Source of the DNA: Sphingopyxis sp. Root154
GTDB taxonomy: Bacteria; Pseudomonadota; Alphaproteobacteria; Sphingomonadales; Sphingomonadaceae
Assembly: GCF_001427105.1 (NCBI RefSeq)
Contig: NZ_LMGI01000003.1
Location: 412,618 to 476,617 of the forward strand
Direction of reading: 5' to 3'
Length of the DNA stretch: 64,000 nucleotides
Each line of letters begins with the position of its first letter. Within the stretch, counting starts at the first letter, position 1. Positions 35,853 to 44,100 of this stretch are shown piece by piece. Below the pieces are notes generated by a model. The model did not search any database. It was not told where the DNA came from and saw nothing but the letters and a program-made list of their open reading frames with translations. Both the position numbers and the translations under genes were made by a program.

Positions 35853-36281
35853 CTAGAGCATTTCGGCAGTTCGAAAACTGAAATGACCGTCCGCAATGAA
35901 AATCAGATGATCGGCCAGATCGATGCCCATGGTCCGCAGGAAAAGCGCGGCATCGTGCGTCGTGCCGATGTCGGCATCGCTCGGCCAGGGCGTGTCGGAG
36001 GGGTGGTTGTGCGCCATAACGACCGTCGCAATGCCGCCGTCGATGAGCGTGCGCCAAGCGCGCGGCAGGATAACGCAGCGGCCCGAGCTGTCGCCATCGA
36101 CGCGTTCGATCCGCACGAGGCGTTCGAAGGCGTCGAATGCGGCAAGGAGCAAGGTTTCCCGCCCGTCATCGAACATCGGGCGCAGCAACAGGCGCGCGAC
36201 ATCATCCTCAAGCTGGCACGGCACGAAGCCAGTCAGCGCCGACGGATCCGGCGCTTTGCCGAGGGGTTCGAACAGGGTCAT
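35853..36281 (-). CDS. Short RadC-like JAB/MPN protein
   Basis: About 142 residues from ATG 36281 (GGGGA five bases before). Longer in-frame starts exist at 36293 and 36359; the start is uncertain. The JAMM metal motif is clear: 'VMAHNHPSDTPWPSDADIGT', after an early Glu, and the C-terminus 'DHLIFIADGHFSFRTAEML' matches RadC ends. The helix-hairpin-helix N-terminal region of full RadC (about 220 residues) is missing, so this is a JAB-only variant. RadC's role in DNA repair is itself doubtful; stand-alone JAB proteins occur on mobile elements, but here it sits between tRNA-Pro and thyA with normal composition. Confidence 0.82.
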   Translation of the reverse strand: MTLFEPLGKAPDPSALTGFVPCQLEDDVARLLLRPMFDDGRETLLLAAFDAFERLVRIERVDGDSSGRCVILPRAWRTLIDGGIATVVMAHNHPSDTPWPSDADIGTTHDAALFLRTMGIDLADHLIFIADGHFSFRTAEML

Positions 36282-36435
36282 CGCCGTCCCCATGCGCCCA
36301 GTGCGTGTGATTCCCAACGGCCGACTGGCCCGCATCGGAGGGTTTGTGGTGCTGGCCATGTGGTTCCCGATGTTGCTCCCTTGTCGCCCCGCGGCGCGGA
36401 GCCTAGCACCAAGGGACAAAGCCGGGAGCCGAGTC

Positions 36436-37371
36436 TTGCCTGATTCCATCCATTATGAACTTCAATATCTGGACCTGATGCGGCGCATCTGGGTCGAAGG
36501 CGACGAGCGCGTCGACCGAACCGGCGTGGGCACGCGCTCGCTGTTCGGCGAGACGATGCGATTCTCGCTCAAGGACGATGCGATCCCATTGCTCACGACC
36601 AAGCGCGTCTATTGGAAGACGGGGCTGCGCGAACTCCTGTGGTTCCTGACCGGCGATACCAATATCCAGTCGCTCGTTTCGCAGGGCGTGAAGATCTGGA
36701 CCGACTGGCCGCTCGACAAATATCGCCGCGCGACCGGCGAGGAGATCAGTGCCGCGGATTTCGAGGGGCGGATCATCGCCGATGATGATTTCGCCGCCAA
36801 ATGGGGTGACCTAGGCCCGGTCTATGGTCACCAGTGGGTCAACTGGCCGCGTTACGAAGCGGCAGGCGAGGGACTTTTTCGCCGCGCCGACCAGGGACAT
36901 AACCAGATCGCGGCGCTGATCGATTCGCTGCGGAGTAATCCGGGGTCACGGCGGCACATTTTTACCGGCTGGAACGTCGCCGACATCGATCGCATGGCGC
37001 TGCCGCCGTGCCACATGACCTATCAGTTTCATGTGCGCAGCGATGGCGGCCTGTCGTGCCTGCTGTTCCAGCGCTCGTGCGACCTTGGCCTGGGCTTTGC
37101 CTTCAATGTCTTCGAAGCGGCGCTCCTAACGCGGATGGTTGCCGAGCAGGCGGGCCTTCATGCCCACGAACTCGTCTGGACCGGCGGCGACGTGCATTTG
37201 TATCTGAACCACGCCGAGCTGGTCGAACAGCAGCTGTCGCGCGTTCCGGGCGGGGCCCCGAAGCTGCGCATCCTTCGCCGCCCTTCGAGCATTTTCGACT
37301 ATCGGTTCGAGGATTTCGCAGTCGAGGAATATGCGCCGCAAGCGCATATTTCCGCGCCTGTCGCAGTCTGA
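36436..37371 (+). CDS. thyA: Thymidylate synthase
   Basis: 311 residues from TTG 36436 (GGGAG eight bases upstream); the frame is open further upstream but homology begins here with 'YELQYLDLMRRIWVEGDERV'. Key elements: 'DRTGVGTRSLFG', 'RELLWFLTGDTNI', 'GDLGPVYGHQWVNW', catalytic Cys192 in 'LPPCHMTYQF', and 'QRSCDLGLGFAFN' for dUMP binding. It methylates dUMP using methylene-THF. It is longer than the 264-residue Escherichia coli enzyme because of an insertion around residues 90-120. The TTG start suggests low translation. It is divergent from the JAB gene, with start regions only about 150 bp apart. Confidence 0.95.
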   Translation: MPDSIHYELQYLDLMRRIWVEGDERVDRTGVGTRSLFGETMRFSLKDDAIPLLTTKRVYWKTGLRELLWFLTGDTNIQSLVSQGVKIWTDWPLDKYRRATGEEISAADFEGRIIADDDFAAKWGDLGPVYGHQWVNWPRYEAAGEGLFRRADQGHNQIAALIDSLRSNPGSRRHIFTGWNVADIDRMALPPCHMTYQFHVRSDGGLSCLLFQRSCDLGLGFAFNVFEAALLTRMVAEQAGLHAHELVWTGGDVHLYLNHAELVEQQLSRVPGGAPKLRILRRPSSIFDYRFEDFAVEEYAPQAHISAPVAV

Positions 37372-37464
37372 GCGCCATCGTTGCATTCGTATGGCGACCG
37401 TAATAATATGTCGCCAGGTTGAAATATAACTAGGCGCCGATTCGCGCCTCAAAGGGAAGAAGAT

Positions 37465-38760
37465 ATGCCTGAGACGCCTCGGCGCCCTGCGAGCAATTTG
37501 CCGCCTCTGTCGCTTCATATCCCCGAACCGCGCTATCGCCCCGGCGATACCCCGGACTTTGTTGATATTGAAGTTCCCCCGGTCGAAGCGACCCCGCGCC
37601 CGAGCGAAGCGACCAAGCCCGATGCGATGCGCGAGCTGAGCTATGGCCTCGTTCGCGTGCTCGATTTCGACGGGCAGGCAAAGGGGCAGTGGGATCCGAA
37701 GCTGACCCCCGAGCGGTTGCGCGTCATGCTCCGCTATATGATGCTGGTGCGCGCGTTCGACGACCGCATGTTCCGCGCGCAACGGCAGGGCAAGACCAGC
37801 TTCTATATGAAATGTACCGGCGAAGAAGCGACTTCGGTCGCCTCGACGATGGCACTCGACCGCGGCGACATGTGTTTCCCCAGCTATCGCCAGCAGGGCA
37901 TCCTGATCGCGCGCGATTATCCGCTGATCCAGATGATGAACCAGATCTACTCGAACCGCGGCGATCATTTGATGGGCCGCCAGCTGCCGATCATGTATTC
38001 GGCGCCCGAGCATGGCTTCTTCAGCGTCTCGGGCAATCTCGCGACGCAATATCCTCAGGCTGTGGGCTGGGCGATGGCCTCGGCCTCGAAGGGCGACAGC
38101 CGGATCGCGACCGTATGGTGCGGCGAAGGATCGTCCGCCGAGGGCGACTTCCACTCGGCGCTGACCTTTGCGACCGTCTATAACGCCCCCGTGATCTTCA
38201 ACGTCGTCAACAACCAGTGGGCGATTTCCAGCTTCTCGGGCTTCGCCGGCGGCGAACGCACGACCTTTGCGGCGCGTGCCGTGGGTTACGGCATCGCCGG
38301 GCTGCGCATCGACGGCAACGATCCGCTTGCGGTGTATGCCGCGACGCAGTGGGCTGCGGATCGCGCGCGCACGAACAACGGCCCGACCTTGATCGAGCAT
38401 TTCACCTATCGCAGCGAAGGCCACAGCACCTCGGACGATCCGAGTGCCTATCGTCCCGCCGACGAAGCGACTGCATGGCCGCTCGGCGACCCGATCGCGC
38501 GGCTTCGCCAGCATTTGGAAACGCTCGGCGAATGGGATGCGGAACGCCATGAGGCGCAGGCGAAGGAACTCGACGATCTGGTGAAGACGACCCAGAAACA
38601 GTCCGAAAAGCTCGGCATTCTCGGCCACGGTATGCATCAGCCGTTCGAGACGATGTTCGATGACGTATTCGAAGAGCTGCCCTGGCATCTCAAGGAACAA
38701 TGCGCGCAGATGCTCGCCGAGCAAGAGGCCAAGTTCGGCCCCAATTGGAAGCCCGAATGA
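37465..38760 (+). CDS. bkdA1: 2-oxoisovalerate (branched-chain) dehydrogenase E1 alpha
   Basis: 431 residues behind AGGGAAGAAG. The long N-terminal extension ('SLHIPEPRYRPGDTPDFVDI') and lack of signal peptide mark the branched-chain rather than pyruvate E1 alpha. Thiamine diphosphate site: 'WCGEGSSAEGDFHSALTFA' and 'NVVNNQWAISS'; phosphorylation-loop region 'YRSEGHSTSDDPSAYR'. With E1 beta it decarboxylates branched-chain 2-oxo acids from valine, leucine and isoleucine. First gene of a tight three-gene operon; E3 (lipoamide dehydrogenase) is not in the window. Confidence 0.95.
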   Translation: MPETPRRPASNLPPLSLHIPEPRYRPGDTPDFVDIEVPPVEATPRPSEATKPDAMRELSYGLVRVLDFDGQAKGQWDPKLTPERLRVMLRYMMLVRAFDDRMFRAQRQGKTSFYMKCTGEEATSVASTMALDRGDMCFPSYRQQGILIARDYPLIQMMNQIYSNRGDHLMGRQLPIMYSAPEHGFFSVSGNLATQYPQAVGWAMASASKGDSRIATVWCGEGSSAEGDFHSALTFATVYNAPVIFNVVNNQWAISSFSGFAGGERTTFAARAVGYGIAGLRIDGNDPLAVYAATQWAADRARTNNGPTLIEHFTYRSEGHSTSDDPSAYRPADEATAWPLGDPIARLRQHLETLGEWDAERHEAQAKELDDLVKTTQKQSEKLGILGHGMHQPFETMFDDVFEELPWHLKEQCAQMLAEQEAKFGPNWKPE

Positions 38761-39809
38761 TGACGCCCGAAAATCTTGGCTCAACCCAAACCGCCACCAA
38801 GACCATGAACATGATCGAGGCGATCAACAGCGCCATGGACGTCATGCTCGAACGCGACCCGAACATGGTCGTGATGGGCGAGGACGTTGGCTTCTTCGGC
38901 GGCGTGTTCCGCGCCACGGCTGGCTTGCAGAAGAAGCATGGCAAGACGCGCGTGTTCGATACGCCGATCAACGAATGCGGGATCATCGGTGTTGCGGTGG
39001 GCATGGGCGCGTACGGCCTGCGCCCGGTCCCCGAGATCCAGTTTGCAGATTATATCTATCCGGGGCTCGACCAGCTTGTCAGCGAAGCGGCGCGCCTGCG
39101 TTACCGCTCGGCGGCCGACTTCATCTGTCCGATGACGGTGCGCACGCCGTTCGGGGGGGGCATCTTCGGCGGCCAGACGCACAGCCAGTCGCCCGAGAGC
39201 ATCATGACGCATATCTGCGGCGTGAAGACGGTGATCCCGTCGAATCCCTATGATGCCAAGGGCCTGCTGATCGCGGCGATCGAGGATAACGACCCCGTCG
39301 TCTTCCTCGAACCCAAGCGCATCTACAACGGCCCGTTCAGCGGTTACTATGATCGTCCGGTCGAGCCCTGGTCGAAGCATGATGCCAGCGCGGTACCCGA
39401 AGACTATTACCGTATCGAACTCGGCAAGGCCGCGACGGTGCGTTCGGGCGAAGCACTCACCATTCTCGTCTATGGCACGATGGTCCATGTCACCAGGACG
39501 ATCGTCGAGGAAATGGGCGTCGATGCCGAGATCATCGATCTGCGCACGCTGCTGCCGCTCGATATCGACGCGATCGAGGCGTCGGTGAAAAAGACCGGCC
39601 GCTGTCTGATCATCCACGAAGCGACGCGCACTTCGGGCTTCGGCGCCGAACTCGCCGCGCTGGTGCAGGAACGCTGCTTCTATCACCTCGAGGCGCCGGT
39701 CGAACGCGTCACCGGCTTCGACACGCCTTATCCGCATAGCCTCGAATGGGCCTATTTCCCCGGCCCGGTGCGCATCGCGACCGCGCTGACCAAGATTTTG
39801 AAGGACTGA
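38757..39809 (+). CDS. bkdA2: 2-oxoisovalerate dehydrogenase E1 beta
   Basis: 350 residues from ATG 38757, overlapping the E1 alpha stop by four bases (ATGA). The transketolase-like pyrimidine domain has 'VVMGEDVGFFGGVFRATAGL' and 'INECGIIGVAVGMGAYGLRP'; 'RTPFGGGIFGGQTHSQSPE' is typical of branched-chain E1 beta. The C-terminal domain runs from 'ALTILVYGTMVHV' to 'RIATALTKILKD'. It forms the alpha2beta2 E1 heterotetramer with the preceding product. Confidence 0.95.
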   Translation: MMTPENLGSTQTATKTMNMIEAINSAMDVMLERDPNMVVMGEDVGFFGGVFRATAGLQKKHGKTRVFDTPINECGIIGVAVGMGAYGLRPVPEIQFADYIYPGLDQLVSEAARLRYRSAADFICPMTVRTPFGGGIFGGQTHSQSPESIMTHICGVKTVIPSNPYDAKGLLIAAIEDNDPVVFLEPKRIYNGPFSGYYDRPVEPWSKHDASAVPEDYYRIELGKAATVRSGEALTILVYGTMVHVTRTIVEEMGVDAEIIDLRTLLPLDIDAIEASVKKTGRCLIIHEATRTSGFGAELAALVQERCFYHLEAPVERVTGFDTPYPHSLEWAYFPGPVRIATALTKILKD

Positions 39810-39813
39810 CGCC

Positions 39814-41085
39814 ATGGCCCGTTATTCATTCCGTCTGCCCGACATCGGCGAAGGCATTGCCGAGGCCGAAATCGTCGCCTGGCACGTCAAGATCGGCGAG
39901 CGCGTCGAGGAAGACGCGCAGCTTGCCGACATGATGACCGACAAGGCGACCGTCGAAATGGAATCGCCCGTTTCGGGGATCGTCGTCGAACTGGCGGGCG
40001 AGGTCGGCGACCTGATCCCGATCGGATCGACGCTCGCGGTGATCGAGACCGATGGCGACGGCGATGTCGAAGCGCCGCCGGCTGACACGCCGGTCGAACA
40101 GGAAATCTTAGCGGAAACGCCGGGCGCGGAGGAAATCTCGGTGGCCGAGGTTGCTGCGCCTGCGCCCGTTGCGGCTCCCGCTCCGGCACCCGCGCCGACG
40201 CCGGTTGCTGCCGCCGATCATGAAAAGCCGGTTCTGGCTTCTCCCGCAGTCCGCGCGCGCGCCAAGGATCTCGGCGTCGATCTTGGCCAAGTACAGGCCG
40301 AAGGCGACCGCATCCGCCATGCCGATCTCGACGCCTTCCTGCGCTACAGCGGTGGGCAGGGCTATCACGCCCCCGGCGCCAGCCGCGCCCGCGCCGACGA
40401 GCCGATCAAGGTCATCGGCATGCGCCGCAAGATCGCCGAGAATATGGCGGCCTCGAAGCGCGCGATCCCGCACTTTACCTATGTCGAGGAAATGGACGTC
40501 ACCGCGCTCGAAGCGATGCGCGCTGATTTGAATGCTAATCGCGGCGGCCGCCCGAAACTGACGATGCTGCCCTTCCTGATCGTCGCGATCTGCCGCACGA
40601 TCCCGCAATTCCCGATGATCAACGCCCGCTACGACGATGAGGCCGGCGTGGTAACGCGCTATGGCGCGGTGCATCTCGGCATGGCGACGCAGACCGACGC
40701 CGGGCTGATGGTCCCCGTGATCCGCGACGCGCAGGACAAGAATGTGTGGCAGCTCGCGAGCGAGATCACGCGTCTTGCCGAAGCCGCGCGCACCGGCAAG
40801 GCGAAGGTCGAGGAATTGACCGGCGGCACGCTCACCGTGACCTCGCTCGGCCCGCTCGGCGGCATCGCAACGACCCCGGTCATCAATCGTCCCGAAGTCG
40901 CGATCATCGGCCCGAACAAGATCGTCGAACGCCCCGTCTTCGATGGCGACGACATTCGCAGGGCAAAGCTCATGAACCTGTCCATCAGCTGCGATCACCG
41001 CGTCGTCGATGGCTGGGATGCAGCGAGCTATGTGCAGGCGCTCAAGAAGCTGGTCGAGACGCCGGTCTTGCTGTTCGCGGACTGA
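39814..41085 (+). CDS. bkdB: Branched-chain 2-oxoacid dehydrogenase E2 (dihydrolipoamide acyltransferase)
   Basis: 423 residues. One lipoyl domain (1-80) with the lipoylated Lys in 'DMMTDKATVEMESPV', an Ala/Pro linker, a peripheral subunit-binding domain ('ASPAVRARAKDLGVDLGQVQ', about 144-180), and the catalytic domain from 210 with 'RRKIAENMAASKRAIPHFTY' and the active-site 'DHRVVDGWDAASYVQAL'. It transfers the acyl group from lipoate to CoA. Four bases separate it from E1 beta. Its stop lies within an 18-bp tandem duplication (41076-41111). Confidence 0.95.
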   Translation: MARYSFRLPDIGEGIAEAEIVAWHVKIGERVEEDAQLADMMTDKATVEMESPVSGIVVELAGEVGDLIPIGSTLAVIETDGDGDVEAPPADTPVEQEILAETPGAEEISVAEVAAPAPVAAPAPAPAPTPVAAADHEKPVLASPAVRARAKDLGVDLGQVQAEGDRIRHADLDAFLRYSGGQGYHAPGASRARADEPIKVIGMRRKIAENMAASKRAIPHFTYVEEMDVTALEAMRADLNANRGGRPKLTMLPFLIVAICRTIPQFPMINARYDDEAGVVTRYGAVHLGMATQTDAGLMVPVIRDAQDKNVWQLASEITRLAEAARTGKAKVEELTGGTLTVTSLGPLGGIATTPVINRPEVAIIGPNKIVERPVFDGDDIRRAKLMNLSISCDHRVVDGWDAASYVQALKKLVETPVLLFAD

Positions 41086-41111
41086 GATTAGTACGCGGAC
41101 TGAGATTAGTA
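41076..41111. repeat. 18-bp perfect tandem duplication at the bkdB 3' end
   Basis: Bases 41076-41093 and 41094-41111 are identical 18-mers. The first copy contains the last codons and TGA stop of bkdB; the second, in the same phase, repeats the stop. A recent slippage duplication without effect on the protein is the simplest reading. Confidence 0.9.
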
Positions 41112-41113
41112 CA

Positions 41114-41152
41114 AAGCAATCCGGGGCCGTGGACGCTCGCCCCGGATTGCTT
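41114..41152. terminator. Hairpin between bkd operon and the convergent DUF11 operon
   Basis: AAGCAATCCGGGGC (41114-41127) and GCCCCGGATTGCTT (41139-41152) form a perfect 14-bp stem with an 11-base loop, in the 86-bp gap between convergent genes. There is no long T-run, but it lies where a bidirectional terminator is expected. Confidence 0.8.
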
Positions 41153-41171
41153 CGCTACGCGCGCGAGCTGG

Positions 41172-44100
41172 TTACAATCCCAGCCCCGCGAAACTCGTCT
41201 GGTCGAACTTCAGCTTGAAGGTCACATAGGCGCCCGAGCGCGAGAAGCGCGCGTCTTCGAAGTCGCGGTCTTGGAAGCCCGCGAAATTATAGCCGAAGGT
41301 GATGTTCGCATTCGTCATCGGCGCCAGCGTGACGGTCGGGCCGCCCGCCCAGCTGACGGTATCGGCATCGGTGCCGACGCGCGCGGTGCCCGATGCACCA
41401 ACGTCGACATGCTCGCCTAGGTTGAAGCGGAAGTCGGCGCCGATCAAATTCGACCAGCCCTTGACGTCATCGGCGCCGAAACGATCGAAATTATAGCGTG
41501 TGCCCCAGAAAAAGCCGATTTCGGTACGCTCGTACGAGCCGTCGCCGAATCCGCGCTCGCCGAGCGGCATCCAGTTCACCGACAGGCTGTTGAGCAGGCG
41601 GCGGCTCGTCGCGTCGCCGTCGATCGTCAGCGACGGGCCGCCGATCGGGCCGGCCTGACCCGCGACCGCGTGGCGAACCTTATCCGAACGGAACTCGCTC
41701 TTGTTGAGCCACGAAATCTGCGAATCGGCGGGGCGATGCGCCCAGCTCATTTCGAACTGGATCACCTCGGTCGTCGGCGCGGCGCCGGCACCGCTTGCCT
41801 TCGCGTAAGTGAAGAGTGCGCCGAGCGCACGGCCTTCGCCAAGCTGACGCAGCCCGCCGAGCGTCAGGCCGTAACGATTGGCGATCTCGCCATCGCGATA
41901 TTCGGCGCGGCCCGTGAGCGTCCAGCGGTCTGCGCGGTAGGTGGCGCCGGTGCTGATCGCGAGGAAATCCTCCGTCAGTGTGCCGTTGCCGCCGAGGAAC
42001 CCGCCTGAGGCGATCGGCTGGTCGACATTGAGCACGTCGCGCGCGTTGATGCCGCCGATGGTGCGATTGCCATCGACCGATACATCGACCGACCAGCGTT
42101 CGCCGAGCTTCAGCGACTGCGACAGGCCATAAGCGGCAAAGCTGCGCGGGCCATATTCGCCAATTTCCTGCTGGTTCGCGGTCGCGAGCAGGCGCGCGCC
42201 CGACCAGGGCGTCAGGTCGAAGCCGAGCCGCGCGGTGCGTGCCTTGATCGTGTCGCCGTCGGCGATTTCGTAGCTGCCGACCAGATTGACGTCGCGATTG
42301 ATCGCGTAGCGCGCGCCGAGGCGATGACGGATCGGGAAATCGATGCTGGCATCCTTGCTGCCGAGCGCGAACTCGGTCTGTGCGTCGAGTTCGAGCCGCT
42401 TGTTTAACAGCCGCTGCGTCGCGCCGAGCTGGACGATATTCGAGCGATTGCGCGTGCCGTCGGTCAGGCGGTCGTCGGCGTGCGTCAGCCCGGCGCGCGC
42501 GACGCTGGTGCCATTGTCATATTCGATCAGGGCGCGGGCGGCGCGGCGACGTGCGCTCGTTTCGAGATAATCCTCCTGCCATGCGCTGCCGGTCACCGAC
42601 AGGTTGCGGCTGGTTTTTACGCGTGCGTCGAAACCGAATTTGCGCGTGCCATTCTCGCTGCTGTTGAGCTGGCCGGTGCCGAAGCCGGCCTCACGCTCGC
42701 GGACATAGGCGAGGAAGTCGGCGTTGCTGCTGTGATGCTCGGCCTCGATCAACCATGCCTTTGCAGTGCCACCGGCGGCGGTGCTGTCATTGGTCGCCTT
42801 GGCATCGCTGACCGCGAGTTCGGCACGGACCTCGGTCTCGATGGTCGGGCGATAGCGTGCATCGACGCCGCCGAGGTTGGTCTTGGCGTTTCCGTCCTCG
42901 TCGTGGATGAAGGTCGCGCCGACTCGCAATTTCTCTTCGTTCGACTGATAGCTGACGCGCCCACCGGCGTTGAGCACGCGCTGGCCAACGCCATCGACCT
43001 CATATTCGGCGACGATGAACTGCGGATCGAGGTTCGACGAGCGGCTGAGCACTGGCTCGCGGAAACGGATGGTGCCCGACAGATAGTCGATGTCGTAATC
43101 GACGTGGCGCGACAGGCTGACGCTGTCGACGATGCGTTCGCTGTGCAGCCGGTCGCGCGTCTCGATGACGATCCGCTCGCTGTTCGGTAATATGTCTTTG
43201 GCGCCGAGCTGGTACGGACCCGTCAGGCCATTGCCCTGAATCTCGTCGCGGCGGAAACGGTATGGCGTGTCGGCGACGAAGACGGTCGCCGCGATGTTGC
43301 GGCCTCGGTATTCGGCCTTGCCGCCGTTGAGCGCGCGTTGGTATCGGGCGAGCTCGGGTTCCGAAATCCCTGTCTCGATATCGCCGAACATCGCATAGAA
43401 TTGCGGGCGTTCGAGGCGGAGGTAGAGCTTGCGCACCGACGCGGCGTCGTAACGCGTCTCATTGCGGTCGGCGTAGATGGTGTAATAGGCGCGCGGATCG
43501 ATCACGCCGCCGAACCGCGTGTCATCCTTGTCCTTGTCGCTGTCATAGGCCAGCGTCATCAGCCACTTTCCGCGCACGCGGCCTTTTGCGTACAGGGCAA
43601 GACGGGCGTCTGCGTTTAGATCGTCGAGCGTCTCCGCCACCGGCTCCATCCGGTCATCGAGCGTATTATAGCCAAGGGTGCCGGCGGCAAAACCTACCAC
43701 CGTCCACGGGCGATTGCCCGGGTCGAGCCAGGTTTCGATCGTCTGCTTGCGAGTCACCTTGTCGTCGCGGAAGGTGAAGTCCATCGCGAGCGTGCCCGAC
43801 GCGGTGGTCGGTTCGAGTTCGATATAGGCGATGCCATCGTCGCCATCGATTTTCCACACCGGCTGCGCGCGTTCGAGGCCAGCGAGCTGGCGCGCCTGCT
43901 GCGCATCGGCTTCGACCGCGGGATAATAGGGCGCGGGGACGGCGAAATCGCCCGTCAGTCCCGCGCGGATCGGCTTGCCGTCGCGATCGGTCAGGCGCAC
44001 CGCGATCACCGGGCGCGTCACGCCATCGGCGACCAGCACCGACTTTTCACGGATCAGCGACGCGCGCATCGGGGTGATCGAATAATGGACGGTGCGTTCG

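Noticed and set aside
33947..36449. Genomic island at tRNA-Val or tRNA-Pro
   Set aside because: No integrase, no direct repeat of a tRNA 3' end, and the flanking genes (cpdR, thyA) are core alphaproteobacterial genes.
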